Shown piece by piece: positions 8,448 through 17,153 of a DNA stretch of 64,000 nucleotides. A program made the translations under genes and the position numbers. The stretch is from Albidovulum sp. bin36 (GTDB taxonomy: Bacteria > Pseudomonadota > Alphaproteobacteria > Rhodobacterales > Rhodobacteraceae): NCBI GenBank assembly GCA_002238565.1, contig MPMP01000017.1, forward strand, positions 1 through 64,000, in the 5' to 3' direction. The number at the start of each line of letters is the position of its first letter. Positions within the stretch are counted from its first letter, which is position 1. The notes under the pieces are model-generated. The model did not search any database, was not told where the DNA came from, and saw nothing but the letters and a program-made list of their open reading frames with translations.

Positions 8448-9731
8448 TTAATTGCGCGCTTTTTCGGCGAGCTGCTGCTCTATGTCCTGTTCCATCCTAT
8501 CGTAGGCCTCATCGAGCGAAATCTCGCCCACGATCGCCTCGCCCAGGCGAGAGATAAGGGCATTGAACATCACGCGATTGCTCGGATAGCCTTGAAGATC
8601 GAACGCGATCGGCGAGATTGTCGGAACTGCGCCGGCAAAGGTTTCAAGCGCATGCCTGGCACGCGGATCTTCGGTATCGAAATCCACGCCGCCGGACGCG
8701 AGGCCGAGATGCCCCGGAATGAACAGCGTGCGGCCGTAGAATTCCGCGAGAGCTTCCTCGCTGGACAGATAGTCCATAAGCATGCCGACCTGTTCGGGGT
8801 GCTCGGTGTCCTTCATCGCGACCAGGGCCGCGCCGCCAGGCATTCCGGAACATGCGGCTGCGCCGCAGGGCGCCGGAACCGCCCACCAGTCGAAGGCGTC
8901 GCCGATTGTTCCGGCGAACTGCGGAATCTGCCAGGATCCGCTCATGTACATGACGACTTGGGCGTTTGCGAAATCCTCGTTGGCGCCGAGATAGCTGGAC
9001 CCGGAGACCGAACCCCAGAGTTCCTTCGCCATTGTCCCGTCCTGATGCCAGTCGTACAGGCGCTGCGTCATGGCCTTGAGGCCGTCGTCGACCAGCGCCG
9101 GGTTGCCGTCGGCGTCGAACATCATCGCGCCCATGGAAATAGCCGGACCCGAAACGCGGTGGCCGGAGCGGTCCCACGCCATCGGAATCGGAATCTCGAG
9201 CGCATCGGCGACCTCGTTAACCGCCGCCGCCCAGTCATCCCAGGTCGCGCCTTCGCCGGGAAGGTCGAGGCCCGCCTGTTCGAAAAGCGTTCGGTTCACG
9301 TACGGTCCCGTGACCGTGAGCTGAGTCATGAATCCGGAAATGCTCGAATTATCTCCCGGCAGGCGCAGCCACTTCAGGAACGGTCCGAAGTTGCTTTCCC
9401 AGTAAGCCGGGTCAGAAATATACGGCGCAAGGTCCAGATAATGCTCGGATAGACCGCCGAGATCGGTAACCCGTGCCAGATCCGGACCCTCGCCCGCCGC
9501 GAGTTGAACCGGGAGGCTCTCAAGTATGGCCTTGTAAGGCACGACATCCAGAGTAACGGAGATTTCGGGATTGGCGGCCTCGAATCTGTCGAGGAGGTCT
9601 CTCATGACCTCGCCTTCAATTCCGTCGTTGTACCACGTCATCCGCAGATTGGTTTCCGCCGCGACGGATGTTGTCGCCATGGCGAATGCAACCGCGACCG
9701 CGGATAGCGCCTTTGTCTTTCGAGTTCGCAT
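8448..9731 (-). CDS. Sugar ABC transporter periplasmic binding protein
   Basis: Extracellular solute-binding protein family 1, the receptor of the importer encoded downstream. A signal peptide is clear (MRTRKTKALSAVAVAFAMAT, cleavage near SVAA-ET). It is followed by LRMTWYNDGIEGEVMRDLLDRFEAANP, the typical start of the mature fold, and QLAAGEGPDLARVTD. The mature protein carries a cysteine pair in CGAAACSGMPGGAA. I place the start at ATG 9731 because AGGAG sits six bases ahead; the longer frame begins at a TTG that would include the ribosome-binding site itself. It is the first gene of the SBP-permease-permease-dehydrogenase operon. The sugar specificity is unknown. Confidence 0.85.
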   Translation of the reverse strand: MRTRKTKALSAVAVAFAMATTSVAAETNLRMTWYNDGIEGEVMRDLLDRFEAANPEISVTLDVVPYKAILESLPVQLAAGEGPDLARVTDLGGLSEHYLDLAPYISDPAYWESNFGPFLKWLRLPGDNSSISGFMTQLTVTGPYVNRTLFEQAGLDLPGEGATWDDWAAAVNEVADALEIPIPMAWDRSGHRVSGPAISMGAMMFDADGNPALVDDGLKAMTQRLYDWHQDGTMAKELWGSVSGSSYLGANEDFANAQVVMYMSGSWQIPQFAGTIGDAFDWWAVPAPCGAAACSGMPGGAALVAMKDTEHPEQVGMLMDYLSSEEALAEFYGRTLFIPGHLGLASGGVDFDTEDPRARHALETFAGAVPTISPIAFDLQGYPSNRVMFNALISRLGEAIVGEISLDEAYDRMEQDIEQQLAEKARN

Positions 9732-9860
9732 TTTTGCTCCTTTCAACTCTTTTGAACTGTCGGCACTTAGTTGACGAACCGGAGGATTGTCAATCGAATA
9801 CGATCGCTTTCGCGCGGCTTCCCTGTCGCGCCGAAGCGCATGCCGTCGGCGCCAGCGGGA

Positions 9861-10820
9861 TCACGATGCCACCGCGCGGAGAAATCCGGCCAGTCGCGCG
9901 CGCATTTCGATCGTTTCCGCATGCCCCGATTCTCCGGCGACGTAAACCTCCAGACAATCGGCCGCGCCGACAGCGGAATATTTCGCGCGCAAGGTTTCGA
10001 GCGCGGGATTAAGCGCATCCGGCGGCGTTAGCGGGTCGGTCGCGCCGGCGCAGACGAGCTGCGGGCGCGGCGCGACCAGGGCGGCCACATCTCCCATATC
10101 CCCGTGGCGAAGCAAGCCCGGAACGGTCAAGTACGGCGCGTGCAAATCGTGCGCCCCGCCGTCGATTAGCGACTCGATGCCGGCGAGGACGCAATAGTGC
10201 GCCGCCGCTGCGATCCTGGGCTCAAGCGCGGCGAGCCAGTAGGCGAGCGTTCCGCCCATGGACATTCCGAAACTGGAGATCCGGGAATTCCGCACCAGCG
10301 GATCCATTGAGAGCGCTTCGAATGCGGCAAGCAGGTCGACAAGCATGTCTCCAAGCAGCGTGCCGCCCTTCCAGCACGCGGCTTTCGCGCGCGCATCCTC
10401 GGACTGCGGCAGCTGCCGCTCGCCGAACCCCGGCAGATCCGGGCAAATTACGACGAATCCGGCCCGCGCCAGGGCGATGCCCGGCGGCGGCTCGAGCAGC
10501 GACGGCCTGCCGCCAATGGCTTCCTCCTTGCCGATGTCGTAGCGATGGCCGTGGGCGTGGGCGTAGACAATTCCGGGCGCGGCCGCCGACTGATTCCGCG
10601 GCGACAGGCGATAGGCGGGGATGCGGCGGCGCTCGGCAAGGATCGCGAGCTCGGCGATATCGATGCCGAAACGCGTCTGTCGTCCTTCCACGCGGCAGCT
10701 TACCTCGGAACCCGGAACAGGGCGCGCGCCAAGCAGCGACCAGAGAAGCTTCCGGTCGATTCCGGAAGCTGTCGGGCCGAACCCGCAATGCGTACCCGCC
10801 TGTTTGCGTCTCTTGGTCAT
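9861..10820 (-). CDS. Alpha/beta hydrolase, acetyl-esterase/dienelactone-hydrolase type
   Basis: Cytosolic alpha/beta hydrolase, 319 residues, without a signal peptide. The nucleophile elbow is GMSMGG (about residues 195-200), the acid is in ATDPLTPPD (about 268-276) and the histidine in ESGHAETIEMR near residue 300. HAHGHRYDIGKEEAIGG and VICPDLPGFGER are typical of the family that cleaves esters of sugars or activates lactones. Upstream of the binding-protein gene by 129 bp on the same strand, and divergent from the ABC ATPase gene, so it is part of the same regulon. A role in deacetylating an imported glycoside is plausible but not shown. Confidence 0.75.
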   Translation of the reverse strand: MTKRRKQAGTHCGFGPTASGIDRKLLWSLLGARPVPGSEVSCRVEGRQTRFGIDIAELAILAERRRIPAYRLSPRNQSAAAPGIVYAHAHGHRYDIGKEEAIGGRPSLLEPPPGIALARAGFVVICPDLPGFGERQLPQSEDARAKAACWKGGTLLGDMLVDLLAAFEALSMDPLVRNSRISSFGMSMGGTLAYWLAALEPRIAAAAHYCVLAGIESLIDGGAHDLHAPYLTVPGLLRHGDMGDVAALVAPRPQLVCAGATDPLTPPDALNPALETLRAKYSAVGAADCLEVYVAGESGHAETIEMRARLAGFLRAVAS

Positions 10821-10951
10821 TGTGGCGGCGATCGTATATGATAAGGAAACGCCTTGAAACGGGATATTTGAAGCCTAGTCGCCCAATTCGCGGCGCTTTA
10901 ATTCAAGCCGGGCTGGAATTCGTTAACTGCGTCCTCCGAGGGATGGATCAC
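10821..10951. promoter_or_regulatory. Divergent promoter region of the sugar regulon
   Basis: 131 bp separate the hydrolase gene (minus) from the ABC ATPase gene (plus). The first ATG on the plus side (10943) is directly preceded by CGAGGG without spacing, whereas the ATG at 10952 has GAGGG about ten bases ahead, so 10952 is the preferred start. No regulator gene is adjacent to this module. Confidence 0.4.
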
Positions 10952-12028
10952 ATGACGGAAATCATACTAAGGGACGTACGTAAAATCTACGGCGATGTCG
11001 AGGTAATCCACGGAATCGACCTTCACATTAACAGCGGCGAATTTGTCGTGTTTGTCGGCCCGTCGGGATGCGGAAAATCGACGCTGCTGAGGATAATCGC
11101 GGGACTCGAGGACGTTTCCGGCGGCGAAGTCCTGATCGACGGCGAAACCGTCAACAATGTAAGCGCGTCGGAGCGCGGGCTGGCGATGGTGTTTCAGTCC
11201 TATGCGCTCTACCCGCACATGACGGTTTATAAAAACATGGCGTTCGGCCTCGAGAATGCAAAGCTTTCGCGCGCCGAGATCGACAGGACCGTCCGGGATG
11301 CGGCGGAGATGCTGCAGATCACGCCTTACCTGCAGCGCAAGCCGAAGGCGCTATCCGGCGGGCAGCGCCAGCGCGTCGCCATCGGACGCGCGATAGTTCG
11401 CGACCCGAAGGCCTTTCTTTTCGACGAGCCGCTATCGAATCTGGATGCCGAGTTGCGCGTCGCCATGCGCAAGGAACTCTCGTCGCTCTACAAGAAAATC
11501 GGCGGGACGATGATCTACGTCACGCACGACCAGACCGAGGCGATGACGCTGGCGGATAGAATCGTCGTCCTTCAGGGCGGCGTCGTGGAGCAGGTGGGGC
11601 GGCCGCTCGAACTTTACAACCGGCCCAGGAACTTGTTTGTCGCCGGATTCATCGGCTCTCCGCGCATGAATCTTCTTGATGCTCGCGTTGAGGGAGGGAC
11701 ATTGGTAACCCGAGCCGGCTCGCTCGCCGTCGACGGATTGGGCGAATTGGAGGATGATCGGCAAGTAACTTTGGGAATACGTCCCGAACACATCGGGATA
11801 ACCGGTTCGGAGACGGCCGATTTCGCAGTTACGGTCGACTCCATCGAGCAGCTTGGCGGCGAAACTTATATCTATTGCTCCGCCGACGGGCTGCCTCAGC
11901 TCACCGTGCATCAGATCGGCCAGCTTCCGGTTGAAGAAGAAGATTCCCTGAAATTGTCAATCGACCGCAGCAAGCTGCACCTGTTCGATGCCCAGGGGCA
12001 GGCTATTGTCAACGGACTGCCCGCATGA
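10952..12028 (+). CDS. Sugar ABC transporter ATPase (UgpC/MsmK/MalK type)
   Basis: Cytosolic energy-coupling ATPase of a CUT1 importer, 358 residues. Walker A is GPSGCGKST (about 36-44), the Q-loop MVFQSYALYPHMTV, the signature LSGGQRQRVAIGRAIVRDP, Walker B AFLFDEPLSNLDAELR, and the H-loop YVTHDQTEAMTLADR. The C-terminal third is the OB-fold regulatory domain (LGIRPEHIGI). It is the only ATPase near the minus-strand permeases and is probably their partner although transcribed divergently. It overlaps the following oxidoreductase by ATGA at 12025-12028. Confidence 0.88.
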   Translation: MTEIILRDVRKIYGDVEVIHGIDLHINSGEFVVFVGPSGCGKSTLLRIIAGLEDVSGGEVLIDGETVNNVSASERGLAMVFQSYALYPHMTVYKNMAFGLENAKLSRAEIDRTVRDAAEMLQITPYLQRKPKALSGGQRQRVAIGRAIVRDPKAFLFDEPLSNLDAELRVAMRKELSSLYKKIGGTMIYVTHDQTEAMTLADRIVVLQGGVVEQVGRPLELYNRPRNLFVAGFIGSPRMNLLDARVEGGTLVTRAGSLAVDGLGELEDDRQVTLGIRPEHIGITGSETADFAVTVDSIEQLGGETYIYCSADGLPQLTVHQIGQLPVEEEDSLKLSIDRSKLHLFDAQGQAIVNGLPA

Positions 12029-13059
12029 ACGGTCGATTCGGATTTGCCGTTGTCGGTACCGGGATGGCGGCGGCGCCGCATGCCCGGGCGCTGCAGGCGC
12101 TGTCCGAAAAGGCCAAAGTAATCGGCGTGTATTCGCGCACGGCGGGACGCCGTGAAAGATTCGCGTCCGAATTCGGGTTTCCGGCTATCGCGAGCGTCGA
12201 GTCATTGGCGCAGGACCCGTCGGTCGACGCGGCGATTATCATCACGCCGCCGAATGCGAGAGCGGATCTGGTCAAGCTATTCGCCGAAAACGGCAAGCAC
12301 ATACTTTGCGAAAAGCCGCTGGAGCGAACCGTCGGGGCCGCCGAGGAACTTGCCGAGATATGCCGGTCTAGCAATGTCGAGCTCGGAATCGTGTTTCAGC
12401 ATCGATTTCGGGCCGCATCTCGCCGACTCGCGGCGCTTCTCGCCGACGGGGTTCTAGGGGAAATCCGGGTTGCGCGGGCCGAGATTCCCTGGTGGCGGGA
12501 CCAGGCTTACTACGACGAGCCGGGACGCGGCACGCTTGCCCGGGACGGCGGCGGAGTCCTGATCAGCCAAGCCATACACGCGCTCGACTTGATGCTCAGT
12601 TTCACCGGGCCGGTGCGGGACGTGCAGGCCCTGACGGCGACGACCGCCTTTCACAGCATGGAATCGGAGGATTTCGCGTGCGCGGGCCTTAACTTTGCGA
12701 ATGGAGCCGTGGGCGCGGTGGTCGCGACGACGGCGGCTTTTCCGGGCGAGGCGGAGTCCATTACCCTGGAATGCGACGCAGCCAGCGCGCTGCTAAAGGC
12801 GGGCGTTCTAACGGTCCGTTGGCGAGCCGGAGGCGCGGAGACATTCGGCGCCGAAGCAGAAACGGGCGCCGGCGCCGACCCGATGGCATTTCCGTTCGAT
12901 TGGCATCGCGACTTGATCGAATCATTCCTGGATCGAGTTAACTCCGGCGAAGCGCCGGAGGCTTCGGGAGCCGACTCGATTGCAGTCCAGCATCTGATTG
13001 CCGCGATGATCCGTTCGTCCGCGCAGGGATGCCGCGTCGCCCTTCCAGCGATCGATTGA
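12025..13059 (+). CDS. Gfo/Idh/MocA family oxidoreductase (first of three)
   Basis: NAD(P)-dependent sugar oxidoreductase, 344 residues. The N-terminal Rossmann domain starts with FGFAVVGTGMAAAPHA. The family EKP motif is ILCEKPLERTVG (about 93-104), whose lysine acts in hydride transfer, and the catalytic-region histidine lies in GGGVLISQAIHALDLML (about 175-191). Such enzymes oxidise or epimerise sugars, inositols or sugar acids. Start overlaps the ATPase stop by four bases. The three paralogues in a row have diverged strongly, so they probably act on successive intermediates rather than being recent duplicates. Confidence 0.85.
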   Translation: MNGRFGFAVVGTGMAAAPHARALQALSEKAKVIGVYSRTAGRRERFASEFGFPAIASVESLAQDPSVDAAIIITPPNARADLVKLFAENGKHILCEKPLERTVGAAEELAEICRSSNVELGIVFQHRFRAASRRLAALLADGVLGEIRVARAEIPWWRDQAYYDEPGRGTLARDGGGVLISQAIHALDLMLSFTGPVRDVQALTATTAFHSMESEDFACAGLNFANGAVGAVVATTAAFPGEAESITLECDAASALLKAGVLTVRWRAGGAETFGAEAETGAGADPMAFPFDWHRDLIESFLDRVNSGEAPEASGADSIAVQHLIAAMIRSSAQGCRVALPAID

Positions 13060-13068
13060 GTATCGAGC

Positions 13069-14082
13069 ATGCTGGGAGTAGGCGTCATAGGTGTCGACCA
13101 TCGACATATATACGGCCAGCTCGCCGGAATGCTCGCGGCCGGCTGCGTCTGCAAGGGATGGTGGACCGAAGGCGAACCCCGGCCGGCAGCGGGCTTTCGC
13201 AAGCGCTTTCCCGGCATTCCGCGGGTTCACGACCGACGGGTCCTGCTGGAAGACCCCGAGGTCGACCTCATTCTTATCGCCGACATCCCGTCTCGACGCG
13301 CCCGCCGCGCAATCGAAGCAATGCGCGCTGGCAAGGATGTCATGACCGACAAGCCGGGGTGCACAACGCTTGAACAGCTCGAAGACTTACGCGCGGCCGT
13401 CGCCGAGTCCAACCGCATATGGTCGATTGACTTTTCGGAAAGATTCGAAGTGCCCGCGTCGGCGAAAGCCATCGAGCTTGTACGCGAAGGAGCGATCGGG
13501 AGCGTAGTCCAGACCGCCGGTTTCGGCCCGCACCGCCTCAATCGCGCGACCCGCCCGCCCTGGTTTTTCCAGGAAGACCAGTACGGAGGCATCCTGTGCG
13601 ACATCGCGTCGCATCAGATCGACCAGTTCCTCCATTTCACAGGCTCCTCGGAAGCAAGGATCGCATCAGCCGCCGTAGGGAATTTTGCGAACCCGGATGA
13701 ACCCGGCTTGCAGGATTTCGGCGAAATCCTGCTTCGCGGCGACAGTGGCCAAGGCTATATTCGAGTCGACTGGTATACGCCCGACGCGCTACCGACCTGG
13801 GGCGACGGGCGACTGACCATACTAGGCACCGAGGGATACATCGAACTGCGCAAGTACGTCGATATAGATGGCCGGCCGGGTACGGACCACGTTTTCTTGG
13901 TTAACGGCACCCGATGCGAGCATATCGATGCCAGCGGATGCGATCTGCCGTATTTTCGAAATCTTGCCGACGATGTTCTTAACAGGACGGAAAACGCAAT
14001 GGCGCAGGAGCATTGCTTCCTAGTGACGGAGCTTGCATTGACTGCGCAAGCGAAAGCCATACGCCTCGGGAACCTCGCATAG
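13069..14082 (+). CDS. Gfo/Idh/MocA family oxidoreductase (second of three)
   Basis: 337-residue member of the Gfo/Idh/MocA family, starting MLGVGVIGVDHRHIYG. The EKP motif is replaced by TDKPGCTTLEQL (about 89-100), retaining the lysine-proline. GGILCDIASHQIDQFLHF is the catalytic histidine region. The DHRHIYGQ N-terminus and the TDKP variant are characteristic of a subgroup often found in carbohydrate operons of Alphaproteobacteria. Nine bases separate it from the previous gene and none from the next. The substrate is not predictable from sequence alone. Confidence 0.83.
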   Translation: MLGVGVIGVDHRHIYGQLAGMLAAGCVCKGWWTEGEPRPAAGFRKRFPGIPRVHDRRVLLEDPEVDLILIADIPSRRARRAIEAMRAGKDVMTDKPGCTTLEQLEDLRAAVAESNRIWSIDFSERFEVPASAKAIELVREGAIGSVVQTAGFGPHRLNRATRPPWFFQEDQYGGILCDIASHQIDQFLHFTGSSEARIASAAVGNFANPDEPGLQDFGEILLRGDSGQGYIRVDWYTPDALPTWGDGRLTILGTEGYIELRKYVDIDGRPGTDHVFLVNGTRCEHIDASGCDLPYFRNLADDVLNRTENAMAQEHCFLVTELALTAQAKAIRLGNLA

Positions 14083-15153
14083 ATGCGGTACCGGGTTGCC
14101 ATTCTCGGCTCCGGGGTCGGCTGCAGGCACTTGGCCGGGTATCAGTCGCTGGGCGACCGATTCGAAGTGACATGCATCTGCGATTCCGATGCCGCGGCGG
14201 CCGCGGCGCTCGCCTCCAGAGCCGGCCATCCGCGAATTGTCTCCGAAATCGCCGAGGCGCTCAATGCTAATGATGTCGACATTGTGGATATCTGCCTTCC
14301 GCCCGCTTTGCATGTTCCGGTTTCCTTGAACGCTCTCGAAGCCGGAAAACACGTGATTTGCGAAAAGCCCATTTCCGGAAGCGTTGCCGAAGCCGAGCGA
14401 GTTGCCGAAGCGGCGGCGCAAAGCGGCCAACTATTCGTACCTGTCTTCCAATACCGGTACGGCGCCGGACTTGCCGCTCTGTTTCGATTGAAAGAGGAAG
14501 ATCTCCTGGGCAGGCCGCTTGCAGGCACCCTTGAAACTCATTGGGACAGGACTGCTGACTATTACGCGAATCCCTGGCGAGGACGCTGGAGGAGCGAACT
14601 TGGCGGCGCCGTGCTGGGGCATGCGGTCCACATCCACGATCTTGCTACAGAGATCGTAGGCCCCGTAGTTCAAGTTGCGGCGATGCTCGACACCAGGGTC
14701 AACCCGATTGAAACGGATGACTGCGCGGCGGTGTGCCTCGCGGCGGCTAATGGCGCGCTTCTTACGAGCTCTGTAACGCTCGGCTCCGCCGGTAATTTTT
14801 CGCGCTTAAAGATTGTGTTCGAGCATGCGACCGCGGAGAGTGGTACATCCGCATATGAACCCGGCCAAATGGGCTGGCGTTTCACTGCGCGTAGCCGCAA
14901 AAACCAAAAGGCGATAGATCGCGTAGTTGCCGGCATTGGAAAGGTTGAAAGCGGTTATGAGGGGCTGTTCAATGCGCTCGGAAAATGTCTGGACGGCCGA
15001 GGCCCTGCACCTTCAACGGCGGAGGATGGCTTGCGGTCCATTGAACTTGCCAGCGCGATCTACCAAGCTTCGCGTACTCGGCAGGTCGTAGCCTTGCCAC
15101 TAGATAGAGACCTGCCAATTTGTCGAAGTCTTGTACCGGCGGAGTATTCCTGA
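14083..15153 (+). CDS. Gfo/Idh/MocA family oxidoreductase (third of three)
   Basis: 356-residue paralogue, starting immediately after the previous stop codon (TAGATG). The Rossmann motif is AILGSGVGCRHLAGY (about 6-20), the EKP motif VICEKPISGSVAEAE (about 91-105), and GGAVLGHAVHIHDLATEIVG supplies the active-site histidines. The very tight packing of ATPase and three oxidoreductases indicates one transcript. It is the last gene before a run of insertion-sequence debris, so the original end of the operon may have been lost. Confidence 0.84.
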   Translation: MRYRVAILGSGVGCRHLAGYQSLGDRFEVTCICDSDAAAAAALASRAGHPRIVSEIAEALNANDVDIVDICLPPALHVPVSLNALEAGKHVICEKPISGSVAEAERVAEAAAQSGQLFVPVFQYRYGAGLAALFRLKEEDLLGRPLAGTLETHWDRTADYYANPWRGRWRSELGGAVLGHAVHIHDLATEIVGPVVQVAAMLDTRVNPIETDDCAAVCLAAANGALLTSSVTLGSAGNFSRLKIVFEHATAESGTSAYEPGQMGWRFTARSRKNQKAIDRVVAGIGKVESGYEGLFNALGKCLDGRGPAPSTAEDGLRSIELASAIYQASRTRQVVALPLDRDLPICRSLVPAEYS

Positions 15154-15290
15154 TCGGCGTTCATCCTCCCAATTGTTTTAGGATTTAGCCGCTGCGCGGG
15201 AAATTTTTCCTCGCTGCGGCCATTCGACGCGGGAAATTTTACGGGGAAGCTGGACAGAAAAAAATTAACTCACCAGCGCGAACCCGCCAA

Positions 15291-15306
15291 GCGGCGGATC
15301 CGCCGC
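15291..15306. repeat. GC-rich perfect palindrome before IS630 relic
   Basis: GCGGCGGATCCGCCGC reads the same on both strands and lies just outside the IS630 element. It could be the remains of an operon terminator for the oxidoreductase genes, but there is no T-run after it. Two nearby copies of GCGGGAAATTTT (about 15197 and 15230) are direct repeats of unknown meaning. Confidence 0.35.
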
Positions 15307-15309
15307 GCC

Positions 15310-16283
15310 TAGTACTCTTTCAACATAGTATCGTTGGGTAAAGCGACTTCAGCTTCACGCGAGCGTCCTCTGTCCTGAACCGCCAGTCGACGGGAATCGC
15401 CGCGGCGTTGCGCTCGCATTCGAAATCGTAGATGGCCGGTTGGCCGGGGCTTGTCGGCAGCGGCGCGCGGGCCTCCCTGGTCAGCTGCTTGCTCGCCTCG
15501 TCCATGCAAACCGAAACGGTACCGTCGTCGAAGTCGCGGTGGTCGACCTCGAGCACGTCCTCCATCGCGAAGGCAAAGTCCTCGTTCTCCTTCGGAGGAC
15601 TGCGCGAGCACTCCTTCAGCCAGGGCTTGATGCTGTTTTTTTTAAAACCTGGCGGACCGTCTCGTGCGAGATGCTGTCCACGACCTCCAGCTCCACCAGC
15701 CGCTCGCCGAGCAGGTTCAGCGTCCAGCGGGCGCATCCGTCCGGCGGCGCAGAGCGGGCCAGCATCGTCAGCTTCGCCTCGCCCTCGCCGTCCAGCTTGC
15801 GCGGCTTGCGGTTCGTCTGCGGGCGGCGGCCTAGGGCGGCTTCGAGGCCGTCGAGGACGTAGCGACGGCGCACGCGCTCAACAGTCGCGACGGCGGCGTC
15901 GAGTACCGAAGCGATGCTCGCATCCGCCAGGGCTCCGTCCTTGCGGTTATCGTCCGCAAGGAGCAGGATATGGGCGCGGCGGCGGCGCTCCTTCGATCCC
16001 TGTCCGTCAACAACCGACCTGAGCGCGGCGCGCTCCTCACTCTTCAGCTTCACGCGATGCTTCTTCCTGCCGGCGATCTCCATGGCCTGCATTCCCTCCG
16101 TGCCCGGTCGGCCGGAATCGTTTCGCGAAACCTATCGAACCGTCGGAGCCCTGCTCAAGCCTCCGGAATTCCCGTCCGCACCGGTTGTTTGAACTTTGTT
16201 GCCGGGAGCATACTACGGGTTTCGGGAAATGCAAGCCTTGAACAGGGCCGCATATCCGCTATTTCAATTTTGACGTAGTACTA
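15310..16283 (-). mobile_element. IS630-type element, decayed copy 1 (internal deletion)
   Basis: The ends are imperfect inverted repeats: left CTAGTACTCTTTCAA, right (reverse complement) CTAGTACTACGTCAA. Both are bounded by the TA expected for IS630/Tc1-mariner insertion. The transposase reading is on the minus strand. Its N-terminal HTH part is open (15616-16092: SVLDAAVATVERVRRRYVLDG region), then a frameshift leads to the continuation (KPWLKECSRSPPKENEDFAFAMEDVLEVDHRDFDDG). About 250 bp carrying the second catalytic Asp and the Glu are missing compared with the copy at 53.6 kb. The product cannot be functional. Confidence 0.8.
15320..16092 (-). pseudogene. IS630 family transposase, frameshifted and internally deleted
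   Basis: Two overlapping frames together give an IS630 transposase: residues for the winged-helix N-terminus in one frame, and the first Asp region (VSVCMDEASKQLTREARAP) in the other. The reading then jumps from YDFECERNAA straight to VDWRFRTEDARVKLKSLYP, the normal C-terminus. The intermediate DDE core (compare MDNLNTRKLSGLYKGFPA in the 53.6-kb copy) is absent. This is a dead gene. Confidence 0.8.
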
Positions 16284-16350
16284 GTCCGCGTACCGTAGAA
16301 TCGCGTTGGATCCGCGCATCGAAAGACTCAAATCCGCAACGTTTTTCATC

Positions 16351-16486
16351 ATGAAGCAGACGCGTAGGAAGATCGCCCAGATTCGGGAAATGGTGCAGCT
16401 GCTGCCCGGCAACGACCGCCGGGAGCTTGCCCGCACGATTTGCGAGCGCCTCCGGCGGAAACGGCACCCGGCCGGTAAAGGAAATA
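16351..16486 (+). pseudogene. Relic of DruA-like (DUF4338) element N-terminus
   Basis: The translated segment IAQIREMVQLLPGNDRRELARTICERL is clearly related to the N-terminus of the near-intact gene at 39.8 kb (VENISHSSRNDLARTICEHL). The reading loses similarity after about 45 codons. It is the stump of another copy of that transposon, now adjoining an IS630 fragment. Confidence 0.6.
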
Positions 16487-16511
16487 CCATTGCCTCGCCG
16501 GCACCCTTCCG

Positions 16512-16715
16512 TTACATCGCCTTGCAGTTCGCTGGCTCGCGGCGGCCGATCGTCGCCTCGATCCCGTATACGACGCAGAGCTTGCGCACGCGCTCAACGG
16601 TCGCGGTCTTTTCATCCGTTTCGTGTGCGGATATTCTCTTCTCGCCTCGTCCACAAGTAAAAGGATGCGCGCTAGCGTACGCTTCTGCGCCGCTGATTTT
16701 CCCCCGCGATTGAGG
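16512..16715 (-). pseudogene. Relic of IS630-type transposase N-terminus
   Basis: On the minus strand one frame gives AAQKRTLARILLLVDEARREY and, after a shift, TVERVRKLCVVYGIEATIGRRE ending at a stop at 16512-16514. Both parts match the N-terminal helix-turn-helix of the neighbouring IS630 copy (RRRRAHILLLADDNRKD and TVERVRRRYVLDGLEAALGRR). Only about 65 codons survive. Confidence 0.6.
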
Positions 16716-17153
16716 AAGCTACTCGCGTTCTTCTTTGCTGAGACTGACTCGACAAATCTTTTCCCCGTCGCATTCGCAATTGTTCGCCTCGCCTGATTTG
16801 GTCGAAACCGCGCCTAGGCCCAATTTGCATGGACTTCATCTGCTTGCCCGGTTCGGCACTACGCCTTAATTGAAACGCAGTTCTAATCAATTATCTCACC
16901 CCGTCAACCGACTGCAGGAACGGTTCTGGTAAGCATCGAATCTAGCGGGTTCGAGAACTAGAGCCAACACAAAATTGTTGGCAAATTCAACCGATGTAGT
17001 CCTGAAGAGCCGGAGATTCGCCTGCCCGTTCGGAAAAGGTCACGAAGGCAATGCGCTCTCACTAAATTGTCTCGAAATTAGATGGAATTCGGCAAAGCCA
17101 CCTAACACACAGCCCAACAGGGCCTCGGTATAGGATCGATCTTTGAATTGGCT

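Larger units (their letters stand above)
16285..17153. other. Intergenic debris between IS630 relic and dynamin operon
   Basis: About 870 bp without an intact gene. It contains fragments of two dead elements, listed separately (16351-16486 and 16512-16715). From about 16740 to 17150 nothing recognisable was seen; base composition becomes richer in A+T toward the dynamin-like genes. Confidence 0.5.

Noticed and set aside
8115-9452. Long plus-strand open frame opposite the sugar-binding protein and permease genes
   Set aside because: No family motifs, and it spans two minus-strand genes with clear family signatures.
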